Assembly (NCBI GenBank): GCA_025716815.1
Contig: JAIXMN010000013.1
Coordinates: forward strand, 558,001-622,000
Source of the DNA: Dichotomocladium elegans
Lineage: Eukaryota > Mucoromycota > Mucoromycetes > Mucorales > Lichtheimiaceae
Length of the DNA: 64,000 nucleotides
Direction: 5' to 3'
The position numbers and the translations under genes are program-made. This document shows positions 1 through 15,264 of the stretch, one piece after another; the first letter of the stretch is position 1, and each line of letters starts with the position of its first letter. Below the pieces are notes generated by a model. That model was not told the origin of the DNA, did no database searches, and saw only the letters and a list, made by a program, of their open reading frames with translations.

Positions 1-504
1 ATCGCAATTCGCCACTAATTTTTATGGTGATGCCTTCAAGAAAAGATGAGAAAGCTGCGCTTGGATGTCAATATTGATCCAGATGCTCCTAAAAATATGC
101 ATTGCGATCTTAACGGGGGAAGGGGGATTGTTGCTTCATTCTAGCGATATCAATGCAACATGAATTATTCATCCCATAGTGGCAGATCAATGTGCTGCTA
201 ATGCATTTGGATCCCACCAACCATCACACCGACAATGTCAATAGACTGCGAAAACCTCATTGGCATATCGTATCAACCGCCCTCATGCGAATTTGGCCAG
301 ATGTCCCATCATCATTAAAGAAAAGGAAGACGACTGTATTTCATCTATTCATCCCGCCAAGAAGACTCGAGACCGTGTTCTGTCTAATCAAGAAAGAAAA
401 AGAGAGAGAGAGAGAGAGAGATAAAGGATGTGTGTGTGTGTGTGTGTGTTTGAAAGATGCCCTCGATGCACAGCAAGAGATCTTAAGTGAATTGTTCCCA
501 ATCA
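1..504. other. intergenic, with GA and TG microsatellites
   Basis: No gene is supported here. A (GA)n run lies at about 402-421 and a (TG)n run at about 428-450. Both sit just beyond the 3' end of the Yippee-like gene, so they may lie in its 3' flank. An open frame across 192-551 reads through these low-complexity runs and gives a peptide dominated by RE and CV dipeptides. I regard that frame as spurious. Confidence 0.5.
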
Positions 505-920
505 CTAGTCCCAGACGAATTCCTTTGTTACTTTTGACTTTTCGACAATGAACTTGTTTTCCTTGTATTTCTGGGTTTCCTCAAACGCACGCAGGTACTT
601 CCATCCAATCTTGCTTGCGCACACATTGCATGAAATATCCGCCACCGTATGCATGCCTGTCATCAGCATGCGTTCCTCCTTGACACTCAGCGAGACATTG
701 ATGACCCGCTCCACGAGAAAGGCAGGTCCATTCTATATAATTCGAGGGTGAGTTAGTACCTATTTTGCTTCTCTTTCTGGACCTATGCATGTGTGTGCGT
801 TACCCTTCCGTGAAACGCTCTAGAAATAATAGCATCATGAGAAAGTAAATGGGAATGGCAAGTGCTGCAGGTGTAGATGCGATTGTCATGGAGATAGATC
901 GGGTGATGTTTGCCCACCAT
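505..920 (-). CDS. Yippee-like zinc-binding protein
   Basis: Two exons, 804-920 and 505-732, encode 114 residues, the usual size for Yippee/YPEL proteins. The splice is clean: AGG|GTAACG, then TATAG|AATGGA, phase 0. The product has the family pattern of two CxxC pairs: CSTC near residue 19 in exon 1 and CNVC in exon 2. It also has the typical SHDAIISRAFHGR segment before the junction and LMTGMHTVADISC, GWKYLRAFEETQKYKEN after it. In this family the four cysteines bind one zinc in a single compact fold. YPEL proteins associate with centrosome and spindle in animals, and fungal members (Moh1-type) are linked to stress and stationary phase; the exact role here is unknown. The start ATG at 918-920 is chosen because the family N-terminus is short. 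The same frame stays open upstream to 1283, but that part is Ser-rich and unlike the family. Confidence 0.88.
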
Positions 921-1320
921 TTGAAAGGACACGAAAGGCCAGAAAGAGACAGTACCACTTGCAAGGGTTATCATACATTGACAAGAAGAAGAAGAAGAAG
1001 AAGAAAAAATACCGGCGTCCGGGGACCAGGACGATGAAGTTCCACTTATACCCCAAGAGTCACATGGAAGAGTCATCGCAAAAGGGTCTGCCTTTTGTTT
1101 CGTCGCCTTAACGGCTGGTATGCGTCCTACGAGAGGCAGTCCATAATGCAATTCCTTTGTGCTGCTCCCATCTTCCACAACACGCAAGCTCAATGACGAA
1201 AAGAAGCGGCCCCCCAACCCCGGGGGAACATTTGCTTTCATTGTGCCTGGTGTACTATCTGTAACAGCAGCAGCATAAGTCATCCGATCACTCGATAGGG
1301 TAATGCTTTTTATTCTAGAT
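921..1320. other. intergenic region upstream of the Yippee-like gene and downstream of SEC18
   Basis: The minus frame of the Yippee-like gene remains open to 1283, but its translation is low-complexity (a Ser run from an AAG/CTT repeat near 983-1005). No second gene is supported. This is probably the Yippee promoter/5' UTR joined to the SEC18 3' end. Confidence 0.4.
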
Positions 1321-4377
<3,057 letters not shown>

Positions 4378-4419
4378 TTCTTTGCAAACGTAAGAGAACA
4401 AGAAAAAGCAGCGTGTCGT

Positions 4420-4455
4420 TCTCTCTCTCTCTCTCTCTCTCTTTCTCCCCCCTCT
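4420..4455. repeat. CT/GA microsatellite upstream of SEC18 start
   Basis: A (CT)n-rich run on the plus strand, which is GA on the SEC18 sense strand, starts about 45 bp upstream of the start codon. It probably lies in the 5' UTR or core promoter. GA/CT tracts near starts recur at the Taf14 gene and, as CT, at the kinase gene. Confidence 0.6.
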
Positions 4456-4730
4456 CTCCCCAGTGCCGAGAGCGCCGAGATTCATTTAGCGTCACACAGC
4501 TTATTCACAACGGTGGGAAAGGTTACACAGCGACCCCAAAAGAGCAATAGTCTGCTTTCTTTACCACTTTGCAGGTAAGGCAAGCCTTGGTTTCGTTGAT
4601 CGAGTAGAGGAAAGAATATATATGCATGTATATATGATAACGAAGAATAAACGAACACTGCAGCTTTCCTATGTACAAGATAGAAAAAACTGAAAAGATG
4701 TAGTTGGGGTGGGTGGGGGAAAGGATATAT

Positions 4731-7429
4731 CTATCGAGAAGCCATCAAGCCAGAAATCCAAGAAGTACGCTTCTCACGCGCAGTGGGCGAATCGGTATCA
4801 TTATCTTGAACGGCTTGGCCACCACGAAGCGGTTTCGCAATGCGACCAAAAGAAAGCGCGGCAATGGGACCCTGGGATTTCTGCTGCATGCGGGCCTGTT
4901 CGAGACGTTCCCGTACAGCCTGGAGCTGTGCCTCGAACTTTTGATTTTGAGAAATCAGCTTCTCTTGGGCGTCTTGCAACAACGACTCGAGGCTCTGAAT
5001 ACGTTCGTTCCGTGCAATCAGCTTACGTTCTGCAAGAGCAACTTCCTTCTTCAATGACGCATTTTGGTCGACGAGCTAAAATAAGTTGATATTGCCAGTC
5101 AGTTTTCTACTTGCTTGACTGTATTGGGTTTGTTTGTTTTTTTTTTTCACCAAAACCTGCCTGCTTTTGTACGTTCGTGAGCTGCTCAAGGTTACGCTCT
5201 AAAAAGGCCATCTTCTTTTGCTGAGCCTTGTTGTTGCTTGTCTTCAGGACGTTATTGTAGTGCTCGCGCGTTTCATCGAGAGACATCTCCAGCTCAACGA
5301 CACGTTCACAACGGCTTTGGAGGTCCCGCATCAACGCTTTCTTCATAACCTCAAAGTCAGCCAACTGCTGCGCCATGGATTTGCGCATGCGTTCAATGTC
5401 TTTCTCTTTCTCGCTGAGATCTCCGTTGCTTGGAGCAGGCAGTGGCGGCTGCTCGGACAACTTGATCTAAAAAAAAACCTTTCATGAGTCAACTGGGCTT
5501 TTACATACAAAGCAGGCAGTACTGTCACAAAAAGGTACCTGTAGCTGATCGTTTGCAGCTTTGAGATCGGCCATTGCTTGGCTGAGTCGCTCATGCTCAG
5601 TGCGCTTAGCCTCCAATGTGCTCTTGAGCTCATCAATATCCTTCTGCTGAAGCTCCTTCTTGGCAAGATGCGCAGCCTCGAGTTTACTCTTTATATCAGA
5701 AAGATCTGCTTTGGACTTGTTTTGGGTCTCCTCTTGGGTAATCGTCTTGTCGAGGAGCTCCTCGTATTCGCGTTCAAGCGTATTGAGGCGCGACTCGAGA
5801 TCGAGCTTTCTGAGCTCGATGGATTCCTTCTCCCTCATCAGGTCACCAATCGTCTTCGAGTGTTGGTCTACTAACACCTTCGAGTCGGCGAGATCGCGAC
5901 GGAGAACAGCAAGCTCCTCAACAGTGACATTGTCTCCTTCGAGTTTGTGTAGAGCATTGCGGATCTGCCGCTCCTTTTCACTGATCTGATTCTATTCATA
6001 CCGCATAAGGCAATCCGATTACATAGTTCAAATACCACACAAAGCCCCATCTAACTCACCGAAGGATCAAAGCCAGACATCATCTGAGCCATTTTCTCGG
6101 CCTTCTTCTTTTCTTTGTCGCTGTCGCTGGCTTCTTTGTGAGCGATACGAACCTCGGCAAGGCTCTTCTTGAGCTCCTCAAGCTCAGACATCAGGTCCTG
6201 ATTTGCTTCTTTGAGTGACTCCACTGTTATGGCATTCTCTTTACTCTCGTATGAAATCTTTTGAAGTTGCAATCTAAGGTCACTCAGCTCAGATGTCATT
6301 TGTTGGTTTTCCTTAGTGACAGACTGCTCTTGCTCCTTATAGTAGGCCATCTCCTCCTTGAGCGTCTCTAGGAGTTTTTCGCGCTGTGCCAGCTCACTCT
6401 CCTATGGTCAAACAACGAGGCACACATCTCTTCACGTTAGCGCCATCATGTGTTACGAGGCCATCAGAGTTCCACACGCACCTTCTCGGCAATCTGGTCC
6501 ATAAGCTCGTTTTCCCTCTTGAGGAACTCCTCCCGCTCGTCTTTCTCAAGTACAATAGCAGGTGTTGAAGGGCGAGACGCGTCGTCGTTCACAGGAGACT
6601 TAAAACCCTGAGCGGGTGGAAGCGCTTTGAAGTCGCCCTTGTTGATCTTGTCAATGGTGACCCACTTTTCCTCTGGGACGGTGGTGCCGTTACGCCATAA
6701 GTTGACCTCACCTTCGAGCGCAGCGATATATGTTTGGAAGGTAACCGCCTCGGATTTAACCTTCTTAAGCAACGCTTTGAGCTCCGCAGGTGAAAGATCA
6801 GCATTGACCTTCGCTTTGTTTTTGATCGACTTGGCGCGCATGCCGAAACGAAGGGTCGAGAGCGTTTCAGCTTCATTATAAGACGAAGGAGAGCAGTTGA
6901 TGATAAGCGTTGTGCGGGAGTTGCCACCTAGAGACTCTTGCAAGATCCTAGTCAACTTTGAGTCACGGTAGGGGACATGGCTGGACTAATAGCGTAAAAT
7001 GGAAGAGTTGTGCACGAACATGTTAAAGCAAACAAATTCAAAAAGTCAGTGAGCTCCCTAGTTCTTTACCTTTCCATCGGTAAGTGCATTGATAACCATG
7101 CCCAGCGCAGTAAGTGATTTGTTGATCTTCTTGGCTTCTTCAAGCGTCTGACCGGACGCACCAGTTTTGCCGACCTACATGAACAAAGCATGAATCTCAG
7201 ACCATTCGCAGTAACAAGTTGACCTTCAATGATTGGCCGAGAATGAACCTTTTCGGAACCAGCCAAGTCGACAAGATAAAGCTTGCCGCTCTTGGCAGCT
7301 CCTGTATCGACGTTCTTTTGTGTTATAGTGATTTGTACAATCGAGTGACTTCGCGAGGACTCGGCATTCATATCTGCATATACACATGTGCGCAAATGAA
7401 CCGGTGAATAACTTCGTATGTGTATGCGT

Positions 7430-7468
<39 letters not shown>

Positions 7469-8422
7469 GTGCGAGGTGGGGACGAGGGTACTGAAATAAC
7501 GTATCGAAAACTAACTTACTTGTGTAGGCCACCACACGATTGCTACCTCCCCGGCGCATGACCTCATAAACTTCTTCGCTTGAGCCGACATAAACCTCGA
7601 GTAGATCTTTGACATATATGCCCTTCTGTTTGTCTTCGTGGATGGGCAAATTATCCTTCGCAGCTATAACGTGGGTAAGGATCCATGTATGGCAGCGAAG
7701 GAGGAGTGCGTAATCGGCCACAAAAACTTACGGTTGAGCAAATCTCGGACCCGTTCCATGTAGATTTCCATGTACGACACTCTCACAGTGAACTCAATGT
7801 TGCTGGGCGATTCGATAATGCTTGCAAAAATCTGCTCAACAATACGAGGGGTGATGCCCTTACACTTCTCGTCATCAATATCGGAACCCTATGCAGATTT
7901 AGGAGCATAAATGAAAAGTGCCAAAGTGAAGATATTTTGCAGAGAGACATTCTTGCACATTTATGCATGACAAGAAAAGGGCTCGGTCCTTACCATCATG
8001 GTGTATGTTTTACCAGATCCAGTCTGGCCATAGGCGAACACGGTGCCGTTGTAACCGGCAGTGACATCTATCGTGATATAGATGAATAATCAGCATGTCT
8101 TTCGAAAAGGATCAGGTCTTATCTATTACCATCTACAATGCTCTTTACTGAATAGTCAAAGACATCTTTTTGCGGTGTGTTGCTGCCATAGACTTTGTCA
8201 AAGGCAAAAGAACCCTGAAAATCTTTGCCCTGATATATCCGGTTCGATAAAGATGTTGGGACGGAGTCACATTGTTAATTCCATCACTGCTTCCTTTTTT
8301 ACCTTGAGCCCTACAGAGGTACCATCCTCTGAAATGTCAATGATGGGAACACCTCCTTCTCTGATCTCCAAGGAATTTTGTGGACGGAAGCGACAGACGA
8401 CCTTGATATTATTCCCTGCCAT
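4731..8422 (-). CDS. kinesin-1 heavy chain (conventional kinesin)
   Basis: Plus-end-directed microtubule motor of about 900-950 residues, in roughly a dozen exons. The motor begins [16 protein letters not shown] at 8422. It contains the P-loop [12 protein letters not shown], switch [12 protein letters not shown], switch [10 protein letters not shown], the alpha4 segment [15 protein letters not shown], then [21 protein letters not shown] and the [17 protein letters not shown] neck region. A long coiled-coil stalk follows. The tail carries [10 protein letters not shown] (around 4805-4850), the conserved IAK autoinhibitory motif, which identifies kinesin-1 rather than another family. Fungal kinesin-1 moves vesicles and carries other motors to hyphal tips, and usually works without light chains. 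The stop TAG is at 4731-4733. Introns use GT donors; the intron before the switch I exon contains a (TG)n run at about 7433-7467. It lies 353 bp downstream of, and in the same orientation as, the SEC18 start. Confidence 0.95.
7433..7467. repeat. TG/CA microsatellite inside a kinesin-1 intron
   Basis: A GT-dinucleotide run of about 35 bp lies in the intron preceding the switch I exon ([11 protein letters not shown]). Being intronic, it can vary in length without changing the protein. Confidence 0.85.
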
Positions 8423-8449
8423 GCCGATTAGGAACTAGCCAGAGCTTTC

Positions 8450-8481
8450 TTTTTTTTTAAAAAAAAAAAAAAGGGGGGGGG
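8450..8481. repeat. abutting homopolymers T9-A14-G9
   Basis: Runs of about 9 T, 14 A and 9 G follow each other directly, 27-60 bp upstream of the kinesin-1 start codon. They may form part of the core promoter. They are also a typical place for assembly length errors. Confidence 0.75.
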
Positions 8482-9925
8482 AGGAGGAAAAAAGTAAGAG
8501 GGAGAAAGAGAGAAGGTTAAAGTGCGTTGGCGGAAGGCCTATACACATAAACACACATACACAAGCACACAAGCACAAGCACAAGCACAAAACGCAAGAC
8601 TGGGTGGAGCTTAAAAAATGAACAGATACGGGGATGTCATTTCATGCCAAGCAACGAAAATGCAGCTGCTGTCAAGGAAAAACCACGCATGCAAGTGTAT
8701 CAGGGGACATCCCTTATTTTATCGTCTGATCATTTCAGCTAGATAATAGTTTGGTTCTGCCATATCGAGCATGATCAACCCTCTGAAGAAAGGCGCGACA
8801 AACAGTGCGTTTCCTACGAGGAATCGAAGACAGTAAGGTAAATCCGCTGATGAAACTATGTTGTCTTCCTTTCTTTGCTTGGATAAGTGGGTTCTTGGAC
8901 GTACGTAGGCCGAACAGGCACTCATCAGGAGGATCCAACCAAGCAAGCGGAGAGGGGGATCTCGGACTAGCTTTCGGGTTAGATCCGTGTTCGGGAGTTT
9001 CTTCGGAGCTGGTTCGCAAGGGCTACGTAGCGCTCCGTCTCGGTTCCAATCGTGCACATTAAAAAGAGATGTATGGATAAACATAGGTTTACATATCTTT
9101 CGATTTTCATAGGTACACGTTTTTTCATGTGTCGAACAGACATACCCATTCTGTCATTTACATAGCCGTAGATGCGGCAACCAATGAACAATACACGATA
9201 GTCAACCGAAAAGTCAAAGCCGCAATAAAACAGCATGGGTTCCGACGGGCAAAGGAGAGGTTCGCAGCGACAAACAAGTTGCTTGGATGCAGCATATTTA
9301 TTCAGTAACGGCGAGTCCAGTCTCGGACAATAATGGTCTCTCGATTTTCGAGAACCATGTTCATCAAAAAATGGATTGCTCGTTTCCAATAATTGTCATT
9401 TAAGGATTGGCAGCAGCGGGCGCGGCTTGATTACTCTCCTATTCTGACCTCACCACCCCTTTATCGAGCCCCACGATCACTCGAGGGTACCGACTGCTCC
9501 TTCCTTTATTAGCGCTCCACGATGCAAGGTGCTCTGAATGCGGTGGCTTTTTTAAATGTCTTCCGGGACAAAACATGGAAGCAGAGTGGTCTGCTATGAA
9601 AGAGAAATCGGTGCACTTCCCTAGATCAAACAATATGAACTCAGGCAATAGTCGAGTTAGTAAAATCCACGGTGCCTGGCTCTCAGGTGCATCTTTTTTT
9701 TCCGGGTGCTCCTCTTCATTTACCAATCAATCTTTTCTTTTTAGTGTATTCTGTTTTGTGCATTGCCTTCTGATAGCATTACCACCTCGGACGTTGTAGC
9801 GCTATCCATGTACAATCGAAAAAGATAAAATTTGAACACCATGCGAACCGGAGTTACAACTGTCCGAACTGACCTCTTTCGTACACAAGATCCGATAGAC
9901 CTCGCCTTCCACTGTGAGTGCACAC
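8482..9925. other. gene-poor stretch between kinesin-1 and cyclin C
   Basis: A short AAGCAC tandem tract lies near 8563-8592. Several overlapping frames of 75-136 codons exist on both strands, but none shows a recognisable domain, consistent splicing or sensible composition. The upstream regions of the divergent kinesin-1 and cyclin C genes must lie here. No further feature is supported. Confidence 0.4.
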
Positions 9926-11045
9926 ATGGCAGCCAATTACTGGACATCCTCGCAAAAGTAAGAGCATATGACCTGAAAGGGTTTCTCGAGGACATGTCAG
10001 CATGCATGCTCAGGCTATATCAATTGTTCATATGGCATAGACAACATTGGCAGCTCGATCGATGGCAGCTCGCCAGTAGCAGAGAAGAAGATTTACGCCA
10101 TGTCTCCGAAACGGACTATGTGAAGCTCAAAATTTGGTTTTGCCATTGCAAGTGGGCGCGTTCAGGATAAAAAAGATAATGGGTAGATATCCCCTTGTCA
10201 CTCATACGAATCAATAGTGATACAAAAGCTGGCCAAACGGTTACAATTACGCCAGCAAGTAGTGGCGACGGCTTTCGTGTACTTCAAACGATTCTATTCA
10301 AAGTAGGCAAATGATACGCCATACTGTACGATCCTCGACTGACGATATATATCTAAAAAAAACATCAGTAATAGCTTTCGCAAGACAGATCCTGTACTGG
10401 TTTTAGTAACCTGCGTGTACCTGGCTACAAAAATTGAGGAATGTCCTATACATATCAAGGTAGTCACCCAAGAGGCGAAGCATCTTTTCCAAGGTATATT
10501 CAAAGCTCAGATACAAGCATACACATGCACGATACGTTGGGAAAATTGGAAGACTTGGTTCATTTTGCTATTACTGACGCTTGTTTTTCTTTCTCTTTGT
10601 AGCTGACTTTGGAGGATTTCCGTATGACAGCAGCAAAGTAGCCGAATTCGAATTCTACCTTCTGGAGGAGCTTCGATTCTATCTAATCGTATGGCACCCA
10701 TATCGACCACTGCTTCAGATATGCGAAGAGCTTGGGATGCGCGAGTCAGGCATACAGTATGCTTGGTTTATTGTCAATGATTCGTATCGCACAGATGTAT
10801 GCATGCTTTATCCGCCGCATATGATTGCACTGGCTGCCATCTACATGACGGTCGTGCTCAACCATGCCGATTTTGCGCCAGGGTCAGCAAGTGACCGCAC
10901 GGACATGCGCCAATGGTTCGCAGATCTCAACGTCGATATGGAAAGCATTGTCGAGATCGTACAAGACATTCTGTCGATCTATGAAGTGTGGAAGGATTGG
11001 AAGGAGGAGAGGATGATTTTAATCTGGAAGGAGCTGCGATCTTGA
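9926..11045 (+). CDS. SSN8: cyclin C (Mediator CDK8-module cyclin)
   Basis: Partner of CDK8/Srb10 in the Mediator kinase module, which tunes RNA polymerase II transcription. Five exons, 9926-9957, 10041-10147, 10218-10302, 10369-10493 and 10603-11045, join in phase to give 263 residues, close to the family length. The N-terminus MAANYWTSSQ is a cyclin C signature. It is followed by HWQLDRWQLASSREEDL, KLAKRLQLRQQVVATAF (cyclin box helix 2), FYSNNSFRKTDPVL and YLATKIEECPIHIK. The second cyclin fold contains FEFYLLEELRFYLIVWHPYRPL and PHMIALAAIYM. The intron 10148-10217 begins GCAAGT and must be GC-AG to keep the frame. The gene is convergent with the Taf14-like gene, with 264 bp between stop codons. 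Both products act in RNA polymerase II transcription, but adjacency alone is weak evidence of linked function. Confidence 0.95.
10148..10217 (+). other. GC-AG intron in cyclin C
   Basis: The donor is TTTTGCCATT|GCAAGT and the acceptor AATCAATAG|TGATAC, 70 bp, phase 1. It restores FCHLIQKLAKRLQLRQQ, which aligns with cyclin C. The next GT gives a frame that does not match. Confidence 0.9.
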
Positions 11046-11309
11046 TATTACAAAGCTCCGTTGGTTACAAAGTTTTGACATATTCTGCAGGCCGGGATAT
11101 CCTTCTGGTAGATAGATCATCTAACCATGTATACACACACAAGATAATATATGAACGCGCAGCACGTACGTGAAAAATAAACAAACGTAATGCCCGGCCT
11201 TGTTTCTGGCAAGAACAAAACAGTTGGCTTATATTACTTGCGGAGCCTGCAGTGCTAACTACGCGAGAGACATTATGATGGTGCATGAAAAATGGGGCGC
11301 ATGTAAAGA

Positions 11310-12946
11310 TCAGAGGTGTTGATCGGTATGCTCCCATAGTTTGCTTAGTAAATCCGGTCCAAGAGAGTAAAGATCCATCATAACTTCATCTACGAAAAGA
11401 CACGAGATAGCTAAGCTTATTGTCTTCATCTAGACCTAGTAATCAGCGAATCTCCATTGAGCTTTTACCTTCTCGTTCCTCGACCACCATTTCCTCGGTT
11501 CTGTATTGCTCCAAAAGGTCTTGGATCTCCATTAAGCGCTCACTGTCCATGCCACTGAGCCTCCGCGCTAGCTCGAGCATATTCACATTCTGTAACCATC
11601 TTGTCAGCCAGTGTGAAAATAGAGTTCGCATACAGATCACCTGCCTCTGGTATTCCCCAGGCTCGTCGAGTTTCTGGGCTTAGCTCTGAGCCATGGATTG
11701 GATTGACATGATCAAGATCGCTTTCTGTATATACATCGTCCACAATTGCCCCACCAATATCATTGTCTGTTTTTTCACCTCGACGGCTATATTCTCCATT
11801 ATCTTCTGACGACGATGAGTCCTGGCGGTTGCGGTGTTGCGAATACCCATTCTGCTGCGGCAGTAAGCAGTGGTTATTTCGCTCCCCGTTCTCTCCGCTA
11901 TGATCATAAACATCGTGGCTTCCTGGCGACAAATCACTGTGATGCGAGTGAAAACCAGAAACGATGGCGACCCGGCCATCATCACTGACGTCTGACATGT
12001 AATTGTGGGTTAGCCCGTCGTAATCAGCTTGTGGAGTCTTGATGCTTTGGGTATAATCATACGGGCTGGCTAACATGCCATTTCCGCTCCCGCTGTGATG
12101 GACAGGGGGAGGCGATGCGAAGGATTGTGGGGATGCGGAATAGGCGGAAGAATACCCGCCGCCACCCCCGCCGCTGCCGGTACCGCCAGCGGTAGTAGCG
12201 TGGATGCTACTATTACTCTGATGAAATATAGGAGTCGAGGGTGACATAGAGGCGCCTGAGTCTATCTCGCGAGAGCGTGATAACGGTGACCGCGCTTTTT
12301 TGCTATTGCTATTGCTGCTGCTGCTATTGCTGCTGCTGCTGCCTGTCTTCTCTATTGCGCTTGCACTCCGTTTTTTCCCCCCCTGGGAGGGCCGGAATAA
12401 CATTTGGAGTTCAGGCGAAGGATTTTCAAAGACCTTATTACAGATGTATATGCCAGTTAAAAACTGGGAGTCGTTTGGATATAAGGCCGATCTTTGTTTG
12501 TAAGTTTACCACTGTTTGAATAACCGTGTAATTGTTTTGTCGAAAATTGAGGTCGAAAACAAGGATCTGTGTTGGTGCCACGTTGTTGACAAAGTTGAGG
12601 ATAATGCGCATGTCAAACTCGCCCCACCCTTTTTCTTGTAGTTGGTACGGTTCCTTTTCGACCACTGTTTTTGTGAGGAGAGAAGTGTGTGGATGTCAGT
12701 CGTGCCAGGATGTACTGTGGTCCCAAACTGCTACTTTCCTCGGCGAGGGTCCTTAAAAGTCGGATGGAGGATGTACTCGACGTATTCCAACAAATCGGAA
12801 AGACGTCCCTTTTTCTCCTTACCACCCTCCATTGCAACTAACTTGACTTTCCAGTTCCGTAAAGGATGCCCTTCGACAGTCTCGGCGCCAGGGCCTTTTA
12901 TGACGCTATTTTGGCAAGTTATCTTAATGTCCAGCTTCAGCTCCAT
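11310..12946 (-). CDS. TAF14: Taf14-like protein: YEATS domain, long linker, ET domain
   Basis: Taf14/Tfg3-type YEATS proteins bind acylated histone lysines and bridge TFIID, TFIIF and chromatin remodellers. The YEATS domain is encoded from 12946 (MELKLDIKITCQNSVIKG; NWKVKLVAMEGGKEKKG; YILHPTFKDPRR) and by 12510-12664 (PYQLQEKGWGEFDMRIIL; DLNFRQNNYTVIQT). From 12433, FENPSPELQMLFRPSQGG leads into a roughly 230-residue linker rich in Ser, Asn, Gly and His. The C-terminus is an ET domain: MLELARRLSGMDSERLMEI, then, across an intron to exon 11310-11389, DEVMMDLYSLGPDLLSKLWEH. Two junctions are unresolved. The GTAGCA donor at 12734 is out of phase with the acceptor before 12664, and the switch near 11590-11640 needs either a very short intron or a weak donor. 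Yeast Taf14 has a much shorter linker. Identification of the two domains is firm; the gene model is approximate. Confidence 0.82.
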
Positions 12947-12994
12947 CAGTTCCTACTATGAGCTGGGGTCAACACAAATTCTGCCGTCTCCTTG

Positions 12995-13100
12995 TCTCTC
13001 TCTCTCTCTCTCCTGCTCCCCTTCTTTCTCCTACTTCTTGAACGGTCGAAGAGTTTTATATATGCCTATATATATATATATATATAGTGTATATATATAT
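12995..13100. repeat. TC and TA microsatellites upstream of the Taf14-like gene
   Basis: A (TC)n run at about 12997-13013 (GA on the sense strand of the gene) lies 50-70 bp upstream of the start codon. A TA-rich tract follows at about 13064-13101. This is a likely core-promoter/5' UTR region. Confidence 0.6.
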
Positions 13101-13101
13101 G

Positions 13102-15264
13102 TCTTTTTGCGTCTGCGGATCAAGTTGAATGCTTCTGTCGTATTTCGTCTGTCTTGCTTATTGTTTTCTTGGGAGCCTTAAAAGCAAATTACACGGGGGG
13201 TATGGATCGTCGAAATCCGTGTAAATTGGTGTCCGTATGTATGCGTGTAATTTAAGAACGAGGTCTATTGGAAAGAACGAGAAAATGCCAAAATGAGAGA
13301 TCTGTAAAAACGATCATATAAAGCATGCCCCGGTTGTCGATAGCCATAGTTATAATTGGGACCGACCAGGAAGATAAATGCAATGAGGTGGGGCCGATTA
13401 TCTCACCTTGTACAGGTTTTGTCTACTGTTTGATGGAGAAGTTGGGGGCGGGTTGTTAGAGAGAAAAGAAAGAGGCACACACACCCCACACAGAAAGCGG
13501 GAAGCAAGAAAGAAACCGAAAGTTCATTGCGCGAGTGGGACAAGGTTGGGTTTAAACTCAGTGTCTGTGTTCACGAACAAACGGAGGACAGCTTGTCTAC
13601 TCTGAGGAAGCATGGGTCACCAAGATCTTTTCTGTTTACTGTAGTCATGTATAAAAAAAATGTTGCTATTGGCTTATTTGAGTTGTAAAGCCTGTAAGAG
13701 CCTCTGCCAATGCTGATGGGGACTAGTATCCCTAGGTAAGCCCGTGATAAGATGGTCAGGGACCTAGCATAGAGCACAACCAAAAACAATATTTCTCGAG
13801 CTGAATTTAACATTCTAGTCAGCAAAATATATCGCCTTGTTCCTGATTTTGGGATGGTTAAGGAATAAAAATCGTCTTGCCGGGCTAGCATCCACTGTCA
13901 TGCCATGAAGCGACAACTGAACGAGTTGGTATATCTGGCCTCATCGAAATGACACCTTAGGGTTTTGACGATGGTATGTATCCCAGAACTTGGACTACTC
14001 ATCAGAAAAGCTGAGACCAGAGGAAGGTACAGTATATATTCGCCACCTATGTAATTTGACTTCAGGAAGGGCCTGTAACTGGTTATTGATTGTCTTCGTA
14101 CAAGGGTGCTCGGGTGCCCAGCGTCCTTTGTCTTGGTAGCACCTGCAGATGCTGGAGGTTTCGAGTGAACTGGCATTGTGAAGCTCGTAGTGCCGCAGTT
14201 CAGATACGGCTATACTAGTAGAGTGGTAAATTACCATGTGCATCCTTGGATGATTTTGCACGGCGAAAGCTTTATACCGCTTGCTTTTGCAGCTCGGGAG
14301 AATATCACCGAAATATATATTTGGGGTTAGTGCAGAACTATTCATATACAGTAAGAAAAGAAACATGGGATACATACCGAATGGGTCCATTTCTTCGCTC
14401 TTCCAAAAGTGATCAGCAGCTTCAGACACTTCTCTCCCTCACTCTTCTTATTTTATCACTCACATGATTTGCATAGCTCTGACAAAAGAGCTACCTCTAG
14501 ACCAGGGATTCCAGACAACACATGGGAGCGACATGGTGAGTACTGTCTGGTTTGTCGTTCGCTTGATGGATTAGAGAATAGCCCCGATACTCTCTGACTT
14601 CTCCCGCCAAAGATTTGGATGTGAGATGGTTATTCCGTTTGTCCTGAATCTTAAAGCGATTGATAAGAGCCAAGTAATAATATGAAGCTTGTGCAAGGCA
14701 GATGAGTCAGCCCATCTATCTTAGCTTTCCGTACATGCTCAATCTCATATTTTCCGGGAATCATAGTAAAACAAAACTCGCATATAAGCCATGATGAAGC
14801 TTCTCTTTGATGATCCACAGCCTTCTTAGTCCAAGAAGCTCAGTGTAGCCCGCACAAGAAAGAACAAGTTGGATAGACTTGGCGACCAAATGGAACAATG
14901 ACTTTGCTAGTGGTATCTGCATTTTCCGTAGATCCCCCGAATGTCTCGAGAAGCATTCTGACGTTTGGAATATCAGACATAAACGGCGATGAGAAACTCA
15001 GCTGAAGCTATGTGAGATTGTTTGCATTGTCTAGCCGAAGTACTGTATCTATACTGTACCATCAACTGGTAATCTGGTTACCGTCGAAATGAGCCTACCT
15101 GGGGAGGACGCTATGATTCCTCCATCTATAACATTTCACTCCATCATGTTCTCTCGACAACGCCTCCCCCATTGTACCATCTTATCCTTCAGCAACTCTG
15201 CTCGTGCCACCACCATCTACTGAAGGTATATCATATTTAACATACTGTATAGCTCGAAATAGTC
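13102..15264. other. gene-poor stretch
   Basis: Short frames on both strands (for example 13571-13891 minus and 13995-14429 minus) show no recognisable domain and are broken by stops. I see no convincing exon chain. Confidence 0.4.

Noticed and set aside
921..1283. N-terminal extension of the Yippee-like frame
   Set aside because: Low-complexity Ser stretch from a trinucleotide run, not like any Yippee protein; the downstream ATG gives the family length.
8563..8592. Short AAGCAC tandem repeats considered as a CRISPR-like or regulatory array
   Set aside because: Six-base units without spacers; a simple microsatellite.
9100..9400. Possible ninth M-module copy on the minus strand
   Set aside because: Only AACGAGCAATC and GATGAACATGG are shared; the order beyond these does not hold.
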